From Corticium candelabrum (lineage: Eukaryota > Porifera > Homoscleromorpha > Homosclerophorida > Plakinidae): 64,000 nucleotides of DNA. Positions 10,426 to 22,228 of this stretch are shown here, piece by piece. The translations under genes were made by a program, and so were the position numbers. Each line of letters begins with the position of its first letter. Position 1 is the first letter of the stretch. Under the pieces are notes generated by a model, which saw nothing but the letters and a program-made list of their open reading frames with translations, was not told the DNA's origin and searched no databases. The stretch lies in the NCBI RefSeq assembly GCF_963422355.1, contig NC_085099.1, forward strand, positions 2,681,342 to 2,745,341. Reading direction: 5' to 3'.

Positions 10426-13400
10426 TGATTTAGTTAATCTATCTTTTTTGATATGTAAAATGTAATTCTATTTATCTATCATGTAAGGTAACGTAACGTA
10501 TGATTCTAGAGGTTTTAGTTGCAGCTTTTCTTTTTGAATTTGTGATTTTGAATTTCTACACACTTACTTGTTTTAGCTGATTTTGTTTACATCATTATCT
10601 GTTTTTTGCAGCACCAAATTGCACATTTGATTCATCTTTATGTGGTTGGGATAGTAAAGACAAGGGAGGTTGTTCAAACTGGAGAAGAGGGGAATTCACT
10701 CACTATTATCCTCTCAACGTGACATTACAATCGAGTGACTAAAACATCTGACATTTATTGCATGTAATTGTTTAAGATGATTGTTGATATGTTTGCAGGA
10801 TATGGATATGTTCTTAGCACTCACTACTGCGTTGCTTCAACTTCTAATAATAAACGGCAATTTGTATATTTTAGAAGTCCTCCCATGGTTAGTCAGGGCT
10901 ATCGTTGCTTTGGTTTTCACTACTCGATGGCTGGCACCCAATATTATTTCAACTCTGGGTGGAGGTATTACTGGTCATACAGTGTTAGGGCATTAGTTAA
11001 TGGAAGAGTTCATATGGAAGAGTTTCTCCAGTTGTCGAGAGGGACCAACAACAGACCAGGAAACTGGAAGCTTGGATTTCTTACCTTACCGATTGAATTT
11101 CAAGGTTTTCTTGAGATCGAGTTTAAGGCATGCAGGTACTGCTATTTGGCTTTGGATAACTTTGTGTTTTCTACAACTAAGTGTGGTGACGGTAAGTAGC
11201 TGTTGTCTTCACCTGCTGTTGTGTAACTAATTCGGTTTATATGTATTGTAGCAAGTGATCATTGTGCCACTGGAAGACATAATTGTGAACAATTATGCAT
11301 TCAAGGGTTTACACAGTATTTTTGTGGTTGCAATGAACGATACAAACTAGGAAGTGATGGTCATTCGTGTCTACGTAAGTTGTCATAATGACAGACTTTA
11401 GCTAATTTATTGCATTTAATCTAAATTTATTTGCGAAGCTGTGTGTCATCCTCCATGTCAAAACAATGGAAGATGTGTTGCACCAAACCTGTGTGAGTGC
11501 ACTAACAGATACACAGGCTATTACTGTTCTCTATGTAAGTACTTGCCGTGCACACCGGTTTAGCAAAGTAACTTGCTTTGATGCAGTCTGTGGAGATTCT
11601 TACCAAACGAGTGAAATGGGAGTGCTCAATCCTCCAGTGAATGCTTTGTGGCGGCGTCAAAAGCTGAGATGTCAGTGGACAGTTGAAGCACCCGAAGGAT
11701 TTTTGATACATTTGAAGTTTGACAAGATGGATGATGGTTGCAACACACGGTGCTCATCTGAAAATGTTACAATTCGAGGTGTGCAGGATGATCAAGTAGT
11801 GATATGTCATGGAGCTCATATCCCTCATGATGTAATTTCACTGGGGAGTAGATTGTCTATTCTATATATGAGTTGGACTAAACGTCAACCCTCCTCTTGT
11901 GTGTTTCGGATGAGATATCAAGTCTATGGTAACTTGTTAGCATCTTCAAACTGTCACAAAAATTTTGTTATATGGTACATGTTATGGGGTTTAGAATCTG
12001 CATGCAGAATGGATTGCTCAAATCTCAAAGCAAATGAACGGTACTCAAGCAGCCATAGGTTTTATAATATACTAATTTTAGGATTTGAATCACATTGTGC
12101 GTGTGCATGCGCGTGCATGCAAATACTTGAGTGAGTCCAAAAGAACCATTTGCGTTGGATAGCATGTCAACTGTGTGTCATCAAGATTAGTGTATATAGT
12201 GATAGAAATAAGTATGTTTTGTTTGCTTTTGTACATATGCACTTGCATGGCTTTCTTTTGTGCACATAGATGTTGTCTTCACGGGTTTGTGCTGGCTGTC
12301 CCTGGCATATTGCGCCAAGGCACAACAGCTGTCGTTAATGTCATGCTTCACAAATCTATTGGTCCATTGACAGTTAATTCTACTCTAACCACTGCCACAG
12401 ATGACATAATATTGACATCAACACAGAAAACAAAACAGAAAAGTATGTATTAATTAGCGTTTTTGCTTTTTGTTGCTTCACATCAACTAATTGATGTTAA
12501 TCATCAGGTAATGGAGAATTACAATACTTTACCATTGAGGTGTGACATTTGAGATTCATATATGTTCTTGTTTCTTTACTGTTGTAACTTTAATTCAGAT
12601 ACCCAACAATGTTGAATCAGGGCAATACAAACTGGCAGTGAATGGTACAATTAGTAGGCAGCTTGCTGTTCATGGAGTGATGAGCGTTGGAGTTGCTGCA
12701 AGAGGTCCAACCGTGTTGGTGCAGACAGACAAACCTGTGTACAAACCGGGTCAAACGGGTGTGTTTTAGACGACAGGTGTTGTGAAACTCAACTGAACTT
12801 GCAGTTTTGGAATTTTTAGTTCAAGTGAGAATTCTGGTATTGGATTATGAAATGAAACCGTTCAATACATCGGTAAGGTTATCAGAGAAGCTTGAGAAAA
12901 TGTGTTTTGAAGGAAGTTGCATCTTTAGGTAACAGTGGAGATTACAGTTAAGTGACTGATCGATGTCATATTATGTTTTAGACTATCTTTTTTTGTGTGA
13001 AGGATGGCAGAGGCATGAAAGTTTTACAGTGGCTAAATGTTCGACCAACAAATGGCAAGTTGATAGAAGCATTGTTATTATGACTATGTAGTCATCTAGC
13101 AGATGATTTCACAGGACTTTTGTCTCGATCCATTCCTTTGTCTTCTCAGCCTGTTACAGGCACTTGGAACATTTCAATCTTTGCAACATTTTTTCCAAGT
13201 GACGAGGTATGAGCAAAGCAGTTTACTGCTACTTGGTACATGTATGATTTCTGTTTTTGTTTTAGAAACAGCGTGTGCAATCAGCTTGTTTTGACGTCAG
13301 AGAATATGGTTTGCAAAAATTGCATCAGTGATATTGATGTGGACTAATTGCGCTTAATTTGGGATAGTTCTTCCAAAATTTGAGGTAGTTCTTTATGTTC

Positions 13401-14541
13401 CAACTTACGCTGTTAAAGGTGACACTGACTTAATAGGAGCAGTGGCTGCAAGGTGTGTATAACAGTTTGATGAGGTTTGTCAGTTTCAACTGTTTCAATT
13501 GTGTCATCAGGTACACATATGGAAAGCCAGTGCAGGGACGTGTTTGTGTGTATGTTTTGCCCATGTTCACATCTTTGCCATACTATTTACGTTCTATTAC
13601 TGTTAAACCAACTAAACTCTGTCAGTCGGTCAGACTTCATGCACAGTCTCTTGTTTTATGCAACTACATGTTTATCACATTGTGCAGATTGATGGATTGT
13701 CTGATTTTTCAGTGTTACTAAATTCAGTCACTAAATACAACAGATGGCCAACAACTTTGGAAGTTAATGTCACTGTAACTGAGAAAGGTACAGGTGTCTC
13801 TGCAAATGCTTCTCGTCTGATAATGGTTGCATCAAAACCATTGCTCCTACACTTTTTGCCGGGCACACCCACATTGTTTCATCCTGGTTTGCCATTTACT
13901 GTCAGGGTATATGGTACATGAATATAACAATTGTTAGGTGATGTCACTATACTTGCATGTGTTTTTTAGGTGTTTGTCATGACTCCTGAATGTTATAGCA
14001 TATTTAGTCCAGTGGGTTAACTGTATAATTTAAGATTAAATCATTTACTGACAAATAAGACCTTAATTATGTACATCTATGCACATACGTCTATGCACAT
14101 GTTAACACATCCATTTGCTTTGTTACCCTTCTGAGTGCTTTTAGATTGTCCAGAATCATTCTACGTGCTTCAATGTGTCTTTGGTGAGAACTCATTGTGT
14201 AGCTGGTGTTCAGCCAGGATATGTTAAAGCCTATTCGTATTACAATCCCGGTATGTACTATACACTCAATCAACCTAAGCAAATGTTGCCAGTTTGGTTT
14301 GTTAAATTTAGAGTTTACTACTATGATTTCATACATGCCTCCTGATACTGTGGCAAACAGTCTTGATGCTTGTGAGATACCCGAGGAGGGGACTCAGGGA
14401 GAGTCTGGTGCTAATGAACTTGAACTGACAGTCAAGCAGACACCATCAGATGATGGTAAGTGATGCATTCATGTCAATATTGCCTCGCATTTCTATTGAT
14501 TTTATTGTTAATTTGTAGAAGAAATACTTGATACTTTCTGA
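5211..14541 (+). CDS. TEP-A: multidomain thioester-protein relative that has lost its thioester region
   Basis: Exons match TEP-B one for one: signal peptide 5211-5272; uncertain exon from 5339; WxxW 5435-5569 and 6546-6674; CUB 6733-7077; MAM start 7190-7267; kringle 7324-7575; MAM core 7642-7983; Cys-rich exon 9246-9371; GCY/WSC-like 9463-9816; MAM core 9888-10247; third MAM 10612-10734 and 10799-11191; EGFs 11252-11374 and 11439-11534; CUB 11587-11928; A2M macroglobulin exons 12270-13906; receptor-binding tail 14145-14250, 14312-14455 and 14519-14541 (TGA). The bait, TED and thioester exons are missing. The exon at 13970 runs into intron sequence and a TAA at 14018. Joining 13906 to 14145 (both phase 0) would bypass it in frame and give about 1,540 residues. 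I see no other stops or frameshifts, so it is either a functional short form or a young pseudogene. Predicted to be secreted. Confidence 0.75.
5435..6674 (+). other. WxxW domain (TEP-A), split over two exons
   Basis: Exon 5435-5569 gives LCWTLFVNRDKPSGTGDWE...ICxxP-type sequence ending DVCSKPRDIDCQT. Exon 6546-6674 gives QVVTCNTIQGFYCVNSQQ and CFDYKVRFLCPC. Together these make the mucin/CILP-type WxxW domain, with the PSGTGDWE signature and the terminal C-DYxVRFLCPC motif. The intron between them is phase 1. A CT/TA microsatellite lies in it at about 5660-5711. Confidence 0.82.
7324..7575 (+). other. Kringle domain exon (TEP-A), inserted between the two parts of a MAM domain
   Basis: One exon encodes a complete kringle with its six cysteines in canonical order: CYDEKIG, KCQAWHTRYPHR, NYCRNPGG, PWCYTKN and CSVVQC. 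Both ends are phase 1. It separates a MAM-start exon (7190-7267, PCNFTSNFCDWKRW) from a MAM-core exon (7642-7983, GSCLSFNYKL...GDVAVDDIHI). Confidence 0.9.
8006..8092. repeat. (GT)n microsatellite bordering a SINE
   Basis: Long uninterrupted GT tract in the intron after the MAM-core exon. Cys/Val open frames across it are artefacts. Confidence 0.9.
8093..8490 (+). mobile_element. tRNA-derived SINE, copy 1
   Basis: The 5' part is tRNA-like, with an exact box A (TAGCTCAGTTGG) and a box B-like AGTTCAAGTC about 60 bases on. A non-tRNA body follows (CAGTGATGGC, TGGCATAATTTCCTTA, GACTCAGGAGTA). It ends TTTAGGATTTAGGATTTTTAGG and runs into a (TG)n tract. Two further copies share the body (8548-8965 and 39983-40396). 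It lies in a TEP-A intron; the matching TEP-B intron has only a GT tract. Confidence 0.85.
8548..8965 (+). mobile_element. tRNA-derived SINE, copy 2 (diverged 3' half)
   Basis: It starts GGTGCTGTAGCTC with box A TAGCTCAATTGG and box B GGTTCAAGTC, then the same body as copy 1 to about 8740. After that the sequence differs (a different or rearranged tail). It is preceded by (TG)n at 8491-8547 and followed by the GT/CTGT tract at 8966-9190. Confidence 0.8.
8966..9190. repeat. Compound GT/CTGTGT microsatellite
   Basis: GT repeats interspersed with CTGTGT and CCGTGT units, in the intron just before the Cys-rich TEP-A exon (9246). Confidence 0.9.
9463..9816 (+). other. GCY/WSC-like lectin-type domain exon (TEP-A)
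   Basis: This single exon with phase-1 ends starts DYKSLGCQKRSDR, continues SECAKAAFTLGYKFFAIG and ends ...FFLYELISQIG. The pattern (LGC..., R.Y...C..AA..LGYK.FA....C.....L...Y......DC) is that of the apple/WSC-like domain common in cnidarian and sponge extracellular proteins. It sits between a Cys-rich MAM-start-like exon (9246-9371) and a MAM core (9888-10247). Confidence 0.6.
10332..10422. repeat. (CA)n microsatellite
   Basis: Pure CA tract in the intron between MAM exons of TEP-A. The matching TEP-B intron has a much larger (TG)n...(CA)n array at 24990-25294. Confidence 0.9.
10612..11191 (+). other. Contiguous MAM domain (TEP-A, third MAM)
   Basis: Exon 10612-10734 has NCTFDSSLCGWDSKDKGG, and exon 10799-11191 has GYGYVLSTHYCVAS, CFGFHYSMAG and YLALDNFVFSTTKC. 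This is a normal MAM domain with its only intron in phase 1, between the start motif and the core. It is the reference for the interrupted MAMs upstream. Confidence 0.8.
11252..11534 (+). other. Two EGF-like domains (TEP-A)
   Basis: Exon 11252-11374 has DHCATGRHNCEQLCIQG, CGCNERYKL and SDGHSCL. Exon 11439-11534 has VCHPPCQNNGRCVAPN, LCEC and TGYYC. Six cysteines each, one exon each, phase-1 ends. Confidence 0.8.
11587..11928 (+). other. CUB domain 2 (TEP-A)
   Basis: One exon from VCGDSYQTSEMG through CQWTVEAPEGFLIHLKF, DDGCNTRCSSENVTIRG and VFRMRYQVYG. This is a CUB domain, immediately before the A2M part. Confidence 0.75.
13989..13990. other. Deletion junction in TEP-A
   Basis: Left of the junction, GTCATGACTCCTGA matches 28839-28852 in unit B. 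Right of it, ATGTTATAGCATATTTAGTC matches 33855-33874. The intervening 5.0 kb of unit B (bait region, complement C3-like CUB fold, thioester domain and most of the receptor-binding domain) is absent. There is almost no microhomology. The exon loses its donor site and meets TAA at 14018. Confidence 0.85.
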
Positions 14542-15544
14542 TTACAATCAGGGAAGATCAGGAATTGTGTTACTTTGTAGCCAGTGATACTGTGATGTAG
14601 GATCTCGGCAACATTGATGTGAATGCATTGTGTGGGTATTTGCTGTATTGCATTGCAGAGCTGTAAGGTGAAGACTTCAAATTAACGCATTGTGGATGGA
14701 TGGATAATGGATAGGCCAACATGCAACCCTCACAACCTTTAGTGCCTCCCTTGTAGGGATCAATCACGAAGTAGCCATAGTATTGCGTTTGTTCATGATT
14801 GATCACAGAGAATGGATGAATCACCAATCAACAACCGCCAACGTTCATGAGAGGACTTTTAATCAAAACAATCTAATTCATGTTTGCAATTATCAACAGA
14901 AACTTTAGTACACCTGTCGTTTCCCTGCATTTGTATTGGAACCTGTAAACCAGGAATAACGTTTATATACCGTACGTGATTCTCTGACGATTACAAACAA
15001 CTACACCTAGAATTTTGAAAATAGTAGACAGCGATGCGAAGGCAAGGATCGATAGTACGAGTGCCATCATTGTAACCAGGTCCATCCCAATATACATGCA
15101 CGTGACGGTAGTATGTGTAGTTTGTTTCCCTGTCTGTTCTAACTAGCTAGCAGCTCTTGATGCCGACACTGACATGCAACGCTCAAGTGTCGGCGGGGGC
15201 ACCGTACACGTGTACAACCCAGAACGGGTTTATATCTGGCGTATGTAGAACCGTTCCATCGTCGACGGAACGCTACTGTACAGCCTAGAACCATACCAGA
15301 CAGTTTCATGATGCGAAAATCAGTGCATTCTACAGAGTTGCCAACTCGCACGCAACTTGCGTGAGTCTCACGCAAGTTCCTTCAGGTCACACGCTCATAC
15401 GCAAGGAACACAGATCTCACGCAACTTTTAGATAGCTGAAACTAGACCCAGGCAGACTCTAGACATGTACTTATAGTGAAACTATACAGTAGGTACACCG
15501 TAGACTATGCAAAAATCTGTAGTGTCTGATACTAGTGTCTGATC

Positions 15545-15620
15545 GTAGCGAGGCTTCTAGTCCGGGTCGCACAACAGACATGGGCGTGGTCCTATATGGT
15601 ATCCATCGAGCTTTTGGTGT

Positions 15621-15703
<83 letters not shown>

Positions 15704-15725
15704 TGTGTGTGTGGTGTGTGTGTGT

Positions 15726-15789
<64 letters not shown>

Positions 15790-16412
15790 ACAAATCTCAA
15801 ATTTCTCCTACCCACGATCACGTTTCATGATAGGACCTACCTTAAAAAATCGTTTCCGTGTTCGACTACAGATAAGTCTAGGAACGATTCGTGCAAGTGA
15901 CCAAATGGTGGCAAAAACTCTTCATGAACTTCCGTCGCCCCATCCTTTTGTATTGTAGCTAGGGACTGTGTGTACGTGACAACCAAGAAATACCTTCAGG
16001 AGTTGAATGCCACCTACAGTCAACTATTCACACGTCCCATACGTAATTACAGTATGATCAATCCTTTACTACACTGTGCTGCATCTAACACTGTTGATAG
16101 TCAATGTTTGCCGATATCAATTTCTATGTCAGTAAATACCATACCACTGTTGTTACAACGGAACTGAGTGCATACCTAGACTGTACATTTCAATTGTCTT
16201 GATCGCGATCGCAAAACGACGACTACCTATACCAGGCCTCTAGCCGTAATCTAAACTACTAAGAAGTTTGCATGTTTACTTCCATGACAGCTAGGGTTTC
16301 AACAAATACGTATTGTCTAGCTAGGACTCAGCGTTTCAGTAGACGGTCTGAAAACTCCGTTGGATGCGTTACTCACGAACGCGAGGCGCCTACGGATACG
16401 GTACAACTAGTT
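15545..16412 (+). repeat. Direct repeat R1 with embedded (GT)n
   Basis: It begins CGTAGCGAGGCTTCTAGTCC and carries a (GT)n tract at 15618-15787. It continues through ACACAAATCTCAAATTTCTCC to GCGAGGCGCCTACG and ACAACTAGTT. The same order occurs at 17306-18182 with few changes. No terminal inverted repeats or coding potential seen. Confidence 0.8.
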
Positions 16413-16530
16413 TAAAATCTAACGAGACTGCCCTAAAGTGATCGATGATTACGAATAACCAACAGCTGAACTCCCAAATGCCCGCGCGCTAGTCCGGAAA
16501 TCGAGAATGCATACAATAGTCTCGTTTAGT

Positions 16531-16572
16531 ATGCAAATGTACGGAATACTAGGCGCGCGATATTATGCAAAT
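16531..16572. repeat. Short tandem repeat with two ATGCAAAT octamers
   Basis: ATGCAAAT occurs at 16531-16538 and 16565-16572 within two similar 34-base units (ATGCAAATGT, GGAATA, then CG-rich bases). A related ATGCAAATGTCCGG occurs at about 60550. The octamer is the POU-factor site; a regulatory role is speculative. Confidence 0.35.
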
Positions 16573-16649
16573 GTCTGGAATATTACGCTACGCGATCTCG
16601 AGGAAGCGACCAACAGTGAACACCCAGTAGGAGGATGAAGATGGCTTTC

Positions 16650-16813
16650 CAGCTCCGGATCCAGGAATTTTTGAAAGAGGGGTTCACCGTTAGCAGTTAT
16701 TTATAGTATTACTAATTTTCTCTTTTCTAATAAAATTATATGAAATTATTGAACCACACCTATTGAAAAAGAGGGGATTAAACCCCCTTAACCTCCCTCT
16801 GGATCCGGCCCTG
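16650..16813. mobile_element. 164-bp MITE with GGATCCAG-type ends
   Basis: It begins CAGCTCCGGATCCAG and ends CTGGATCCGGCCCTG, an imperfect 15-base inverted repeat. The adjoining TTTTTGAAAGAGGGGTT and AACCCCC/CCCTCT segments extend the pairing. It is flanked by direct CTTTC (16645-16649 and 16814-16818). A half-like fragment occurs near 19855-19895. It has no coding capacity. Confidence 0.7.
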
Positions 16814-17305
16814 CTTTCATCTAGATACCCCAGGCAAGTCTAGTTCTGAAGCTGTCAAAGATATTCAGCCAATTCTACTACTAGTCCGCGCATCCAGTCC
16901 GCGCATCCAGTCCCTCCCCTTTTCCACTTCAGGATCCGGAAGTCCAAATACATTGTGCGTACCCTGTACATATCCAGATTCATCGGGAGAGCTCTAGAGT
17001 TTACTGTTTGTAAAAATTTAGGTATTTACTAGTTGTTTATGGCCACGCCCATATGCATATCTAAGACTTTAGGTACTGATAGATCTCACGCATTTTCAGT
17101 CTTCCTGGTTGGCAACTCTGATTCTATCTCAATCTAGATACTTTAATTAATTGAGTAAATCTGTTTTATTGGTAACCGCTTGAAGACGATTCAGCGTCGC
17201 GTTACAATCTAGAATCCGTACTAAGTTTGTCGTGCGAAAATCAGCGCGTTCTATCGCAATTATACATAAACTTTGAGTAAATCAACGACATCAGTAATAA
17301 TTGCC

Positions 17306-18182
<877 letters not shown>

Positions 18183-18927
18183 CGAAATTTGTAATGCTGG
18201 AGGCAATGAAATGAAGAAGAACTAAAGTGCTAGACTCATGATCAGCTGGGAACTAGCACCAACATAGATCACTCCTAGGAAGGGGATGGACACATTGACC
18301 GGCACGTGCACGTGAGATGGTCGACATGCCACATACCTCGATAACAATGAGCGCATGCGCTGCATTCCAATTGACCGTCCAGAGGTGTAACCCTGGCGCA
18401 TGCGCGCCTCGGGTTAACTTAATTAACAACAGTTATATCTAGCTAGAGCGCTGGTGCCACCTACTACAATCTAGTAGTCTGCTAGACTCTAGTCTGTCAG
18501 CAGACAATTGAGGGCAGGGCTTGTAGGTGCAGCGTATCCGTGGAGTGATCAAAGAGATTAGCAAACCACCTCACAAAGTCTAGCTACATTTCTTTTGTGA
18601 GAGTTAAGTTACAGAGTGACACGTCAAGCCACAAGTGAAAATCATCATTTAAGACTTTTATTTTATTTGCCAAATGACTACAATATTGACCGCCTTGTAC
18701 ACTCGCTCAATGATCCCAAAAAAGCATCACTTACCACTGCAATCTACCCGCCTATGGTTTTCGCTAAAAAAAGCATCACTTACCACTTCAACCTACCTGG
18801 AAATCATTTGCACGTAGCTGAACACTTCGTCACTCCTTTAATACAAACAGGCACAAACGTGCAAAGAATTAGTACAAAGTATACCGACATCAGCCAGTTA
18901 GAGCTATCAACTCCAGCGACAATATCT

Positions 18928-18935
18928 TGACGTCA
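18928..18935. promoter_or_regulatory. Consensus CRE (TGACGTCA), unit B
   Basis: Same palindrome and same distance from the start codon (123 bases) as in unit A. Likely part of the shared TEP promoter. Confidence 0.45.
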
Positions 18936-19050
18936 TATGTTGTAGGTGTATAATCTCTGAAGCAAAGCCAGCAATCGCAGTCGAGCTTCTGCTTTCTTGA
19001 TTCTAGGTGCATCCTCAGTATCGTCTGTCAGACAAAGTACTTCAAATTTA

Positions 19051-22000
19051 ATGGCAGTTCAAATTGTTTGGTGCTTTGTAAGCATCATTCTGATTAGTGT
19101 GACTGTCACTGGGTATTATGCTATTTAATTAATCAAGTTGTCTAATTCAGTAGATGAATGTCTTTCTTTTTGTGCAGCCATATTGTTCCCAGCAAGAATG
19201 TGTTTGTTAATGGAAGTTCGTTTTGTCTTTCGATGTTGCATATGCCATAACGTCATTGTTGACTTATTTTCAGGCCTCTGTTGGACACGATTTGTAAATA
19301 AGGACAAACCAAGTGGCACTGGTGACTGGGAGACACTGAGCTCTCTTCTTCGAGGCCGATATGATGTTTGTTCAAAGCCAAGAGACATAGATTGTCAAAC
19401 AGCAGCAGGTATGTCTTTGACATAGAATCTATAGCTACATGCACGACCATTTCAATTTTGAATACTAACATAGTAAGTACAGTACAAGAGTACTTGATCA
19501 CTATGCATGATCTCAACGGATATGTAGACTAGTTTTCAAACCAGATATGATCATGAGCTCGAGCCTATTGTTTTAAGCTAGATTTCATTGACTGAGTTGT
19601 AGGTGCATCTTCCCACAGACAGTAATATAGACACTTAGTTTACACCTTGACAGATGTAATGCTATCCAATGTGGTTTCAGCTGACAACCTGGTAAGGAGC
19701 TATTAAATAAAGGTCAAAATGACACCTAATAATTGGCAGTAGATCTAGAAGATCCAGAGAACTAGAGGTTTAATTAATTGTGCATTAGGCTAGAACTAAT
19801 ATACATGTAAATATTATAAACTAGCGTCCTCCCTTTCTACTAGTAATTAGACAGGCGCAGATACAGAATTTTTCGAAAGAGGGGTCTAGTTGTATTATTA
19901 ACCGCGCCCCTTAATTAACAGCTAAATCTGGGGTGCATTTCTTTTGCCTCTTCTACTCTTCTGGAATAGAGGTGTCAGAAGAGAACAGAAGAGGTCGATC
20001 ATGCGCAGTCTGATCAGAAGAGCCAAGCCAAAGAAATGACCAGAAGAGGACCAAGAAGAGCTGAGCATGCGCATTAATAGTTTTAGAGTACAGACGTACT
20101 CTAGTTGTGAAATTAATTAGCAAAATAAAGTTTTCACTAAAGAAATTGAATCTCTACTTGAAAAGGCGACTTCTACAACCGTTGTCTCCGTTTCTGGTGC
20201 CTCAAAGGGGGTCCTTGGAGAACACTCACTAGCAGCAGCTGTAGTTGTGGGACTTGATATTGCTGGAAGACCACTTGGTTTCCAAAGCAATGGAAGCGAA
20301 GGACGCTCGTACGGCTCCATCGATACGAGTGTGTTTAATGCGCATGTCTCACAAGTCACGAGACCTCTTCTCTTCTGCCTCTTCCGCCTTTGGGCCAGAA
20401 GAGCCAGAAGAGGTCGCGTGACTCTTCTGGCCTCTTCCAGAAGAGCAGAAGAGGCAAAAGAAATGCACCCCTGTATTTGACTTACGGAACCAGCAAACTC
20501 ACTTCAATCTGTATTAGGGTTAATTTCCTAGCATATTCATTAGATAATTATAGGCATACAAGTCTAGAATTGAATGAATTAGCCCATCGAAACATTATTG
20601 CACGTTACTTTGATATTAATCCATGCAGAGAAAGATACGCCACTCTTTGCACACCTCTTTGCAGCACAGGACTCAGAGCCAACACAAGGACAGAACACAA
20701 GAGACAGACGACTGCTGCCATCCCATGCAGGTGAAATCCTCACTGCAGACGGATATATAGAAAAACGGAAGGTTAAAAACGTACAGAAAATGGCAAGAAA
20801 GGAAAGCTACAACGTCAAGAAACTCGTCTCCCATCAGGGAAGTCCAAGACAACGTTTGCAATGGGAGTGGATGGTTCAAGCAGCGACGAGAATGATTCCT
20901 TTTGTACCAGTTACGGTCAATCGTACTACCAAGACTCCTAAAGAAGGATGGATAGGCAGCGACAATCCCGGCTGTAGCCATTGGTTCCACTACGGGTGCG
21001 CCATGCTCGATGATAGACTCGTGACCATTCTCGCCGCGCTTTCGTCATTCCCGGAGGCTCAATCCTCACCGCAGGGAGGATTGACAATCCGGGGAATGAC
21101 GAAGGCGGGACAGACTGGCTCGAGTCTAGCTGGATGAGATGCCAGAACCTAGCAAATTCTGGAGCTGTCCAGACTGCATAGACGTCTAGGAGACGCGAAA
21201 TCCTTGTTGCAAGCGTAGCTTCCAGTTCCGGTCCTGTTTACCGTAATAGATCGTTGGCTTAGTGCGAAAACGCCACAGTCCACCATTAGCGATAGTAGCG
21301 TTAATATCAACCTCTTTAGGACGTTACGTTCTAGTTGAATAATAATGTCTCAACGAATAGCTAGAGACTGGAGAGCGAGCCTGCGTGATCACCAAGGGCC
21401 AAGGGTAAATTGCGTTTCTAAATGAGGTTGTCGTAAGACTTCTGATCGGAGCTATTCTAATTACTTCGAAAGGGTGTCCACGGTTTGGCGAGTTTACCCT
21501 AGATGTAGTGTGGCATAAAACTTTGTAAACAAGACATATAGACTAGCGCCTGTAGGGTTTAAAAAGTGTTTGAAATTCGTGTGTTAGCTAACTAAGCCAG
21601 TTTGGGTGCATGATACGTGCGCAGGGTCATTGAAATTTCCTTTCGCACCTCCTTTGTCATTCCCGGATGTGGTTGTCCAATTTGGAGAGATGACTGTCCA
21701 ATCTGGATAGGACTGTCAGCGGTATGAGTTTATTGGAAACGTGTACCTGGTCGGTGGCCATGGGCGCATAGTTGATGGTAAGTAAAAACCGGTGGTTGGC
21801 TAGAATTGCAATAGACAGAACTAGAACTTTTTGCCATCTAGCGAAGATTTTTTGTTACACGAACACTAGACTATGCAGTGATGAACACATATTTATCAAT
21901 ATCATTATAAAGCAATTGCAATAGCAACAGTTATTGAAAATTTATTATATAAAAACTAACAAAGTCAATGCTGTGATTATGAGTACACTACTGTACACTA

Positions 22001-22146
22001 CCATCTAAATACAATATTATTATATAGTTTTAAAGCACATTTGCTTACAATAGTTGTATTTCAAATGTAATTTGTGTATTATATATACCAAACACAGATG
22101 TAAGAATATTGTATGTTAGTTGCAAGTAGCATGTGCAGAGATACAT

Positions 22147-22228
<82 letters not shown>

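Larger units (their letters stand above)
4660..14908. repeat. Segmental tandem duplication, unit A
   Basis: Unit A starts at GCCACCTACTA (4660), matched at 18452 in unit B. Its homology runs through the promoter region, all exons and most intron ends of the TEP gene to about 14908 (ending near ATCAACAGAAACTT), matched at about 34741. Exon identity is high and the shared introns are easy to align. Unit A lacks about 5.0 kb present in unit B at 28853-33854, and has SINE insertions at 8093-8965 that unit B does not have. The shared boundaries show a single duplication of a whole gene with its upstream region. Confidence 0.85.

Noticed and set aside
13970-14020. The TEP-A exon at 13970 as a genuine short C-terminus
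   Set aside because: It reads only 16 codons before TAA, most of them former intron sequence; skipping it or pseudogene status is a better explanation.
15596-15958. Cys-Val-Cys-Val or Thr-His-Thr-His open frames over GT/CA tracts (also near 8994, 8967, 17380, 23726, 25000, 38780, 62980)
   Set aside because: Dinucleotide repeats are open in several frames on both strands; there are no domain or codon signals.
20117-20359. 80-codon minus-strand frame
   Set aside because: It lies inside the long-TIR element and has no recognisable domain.
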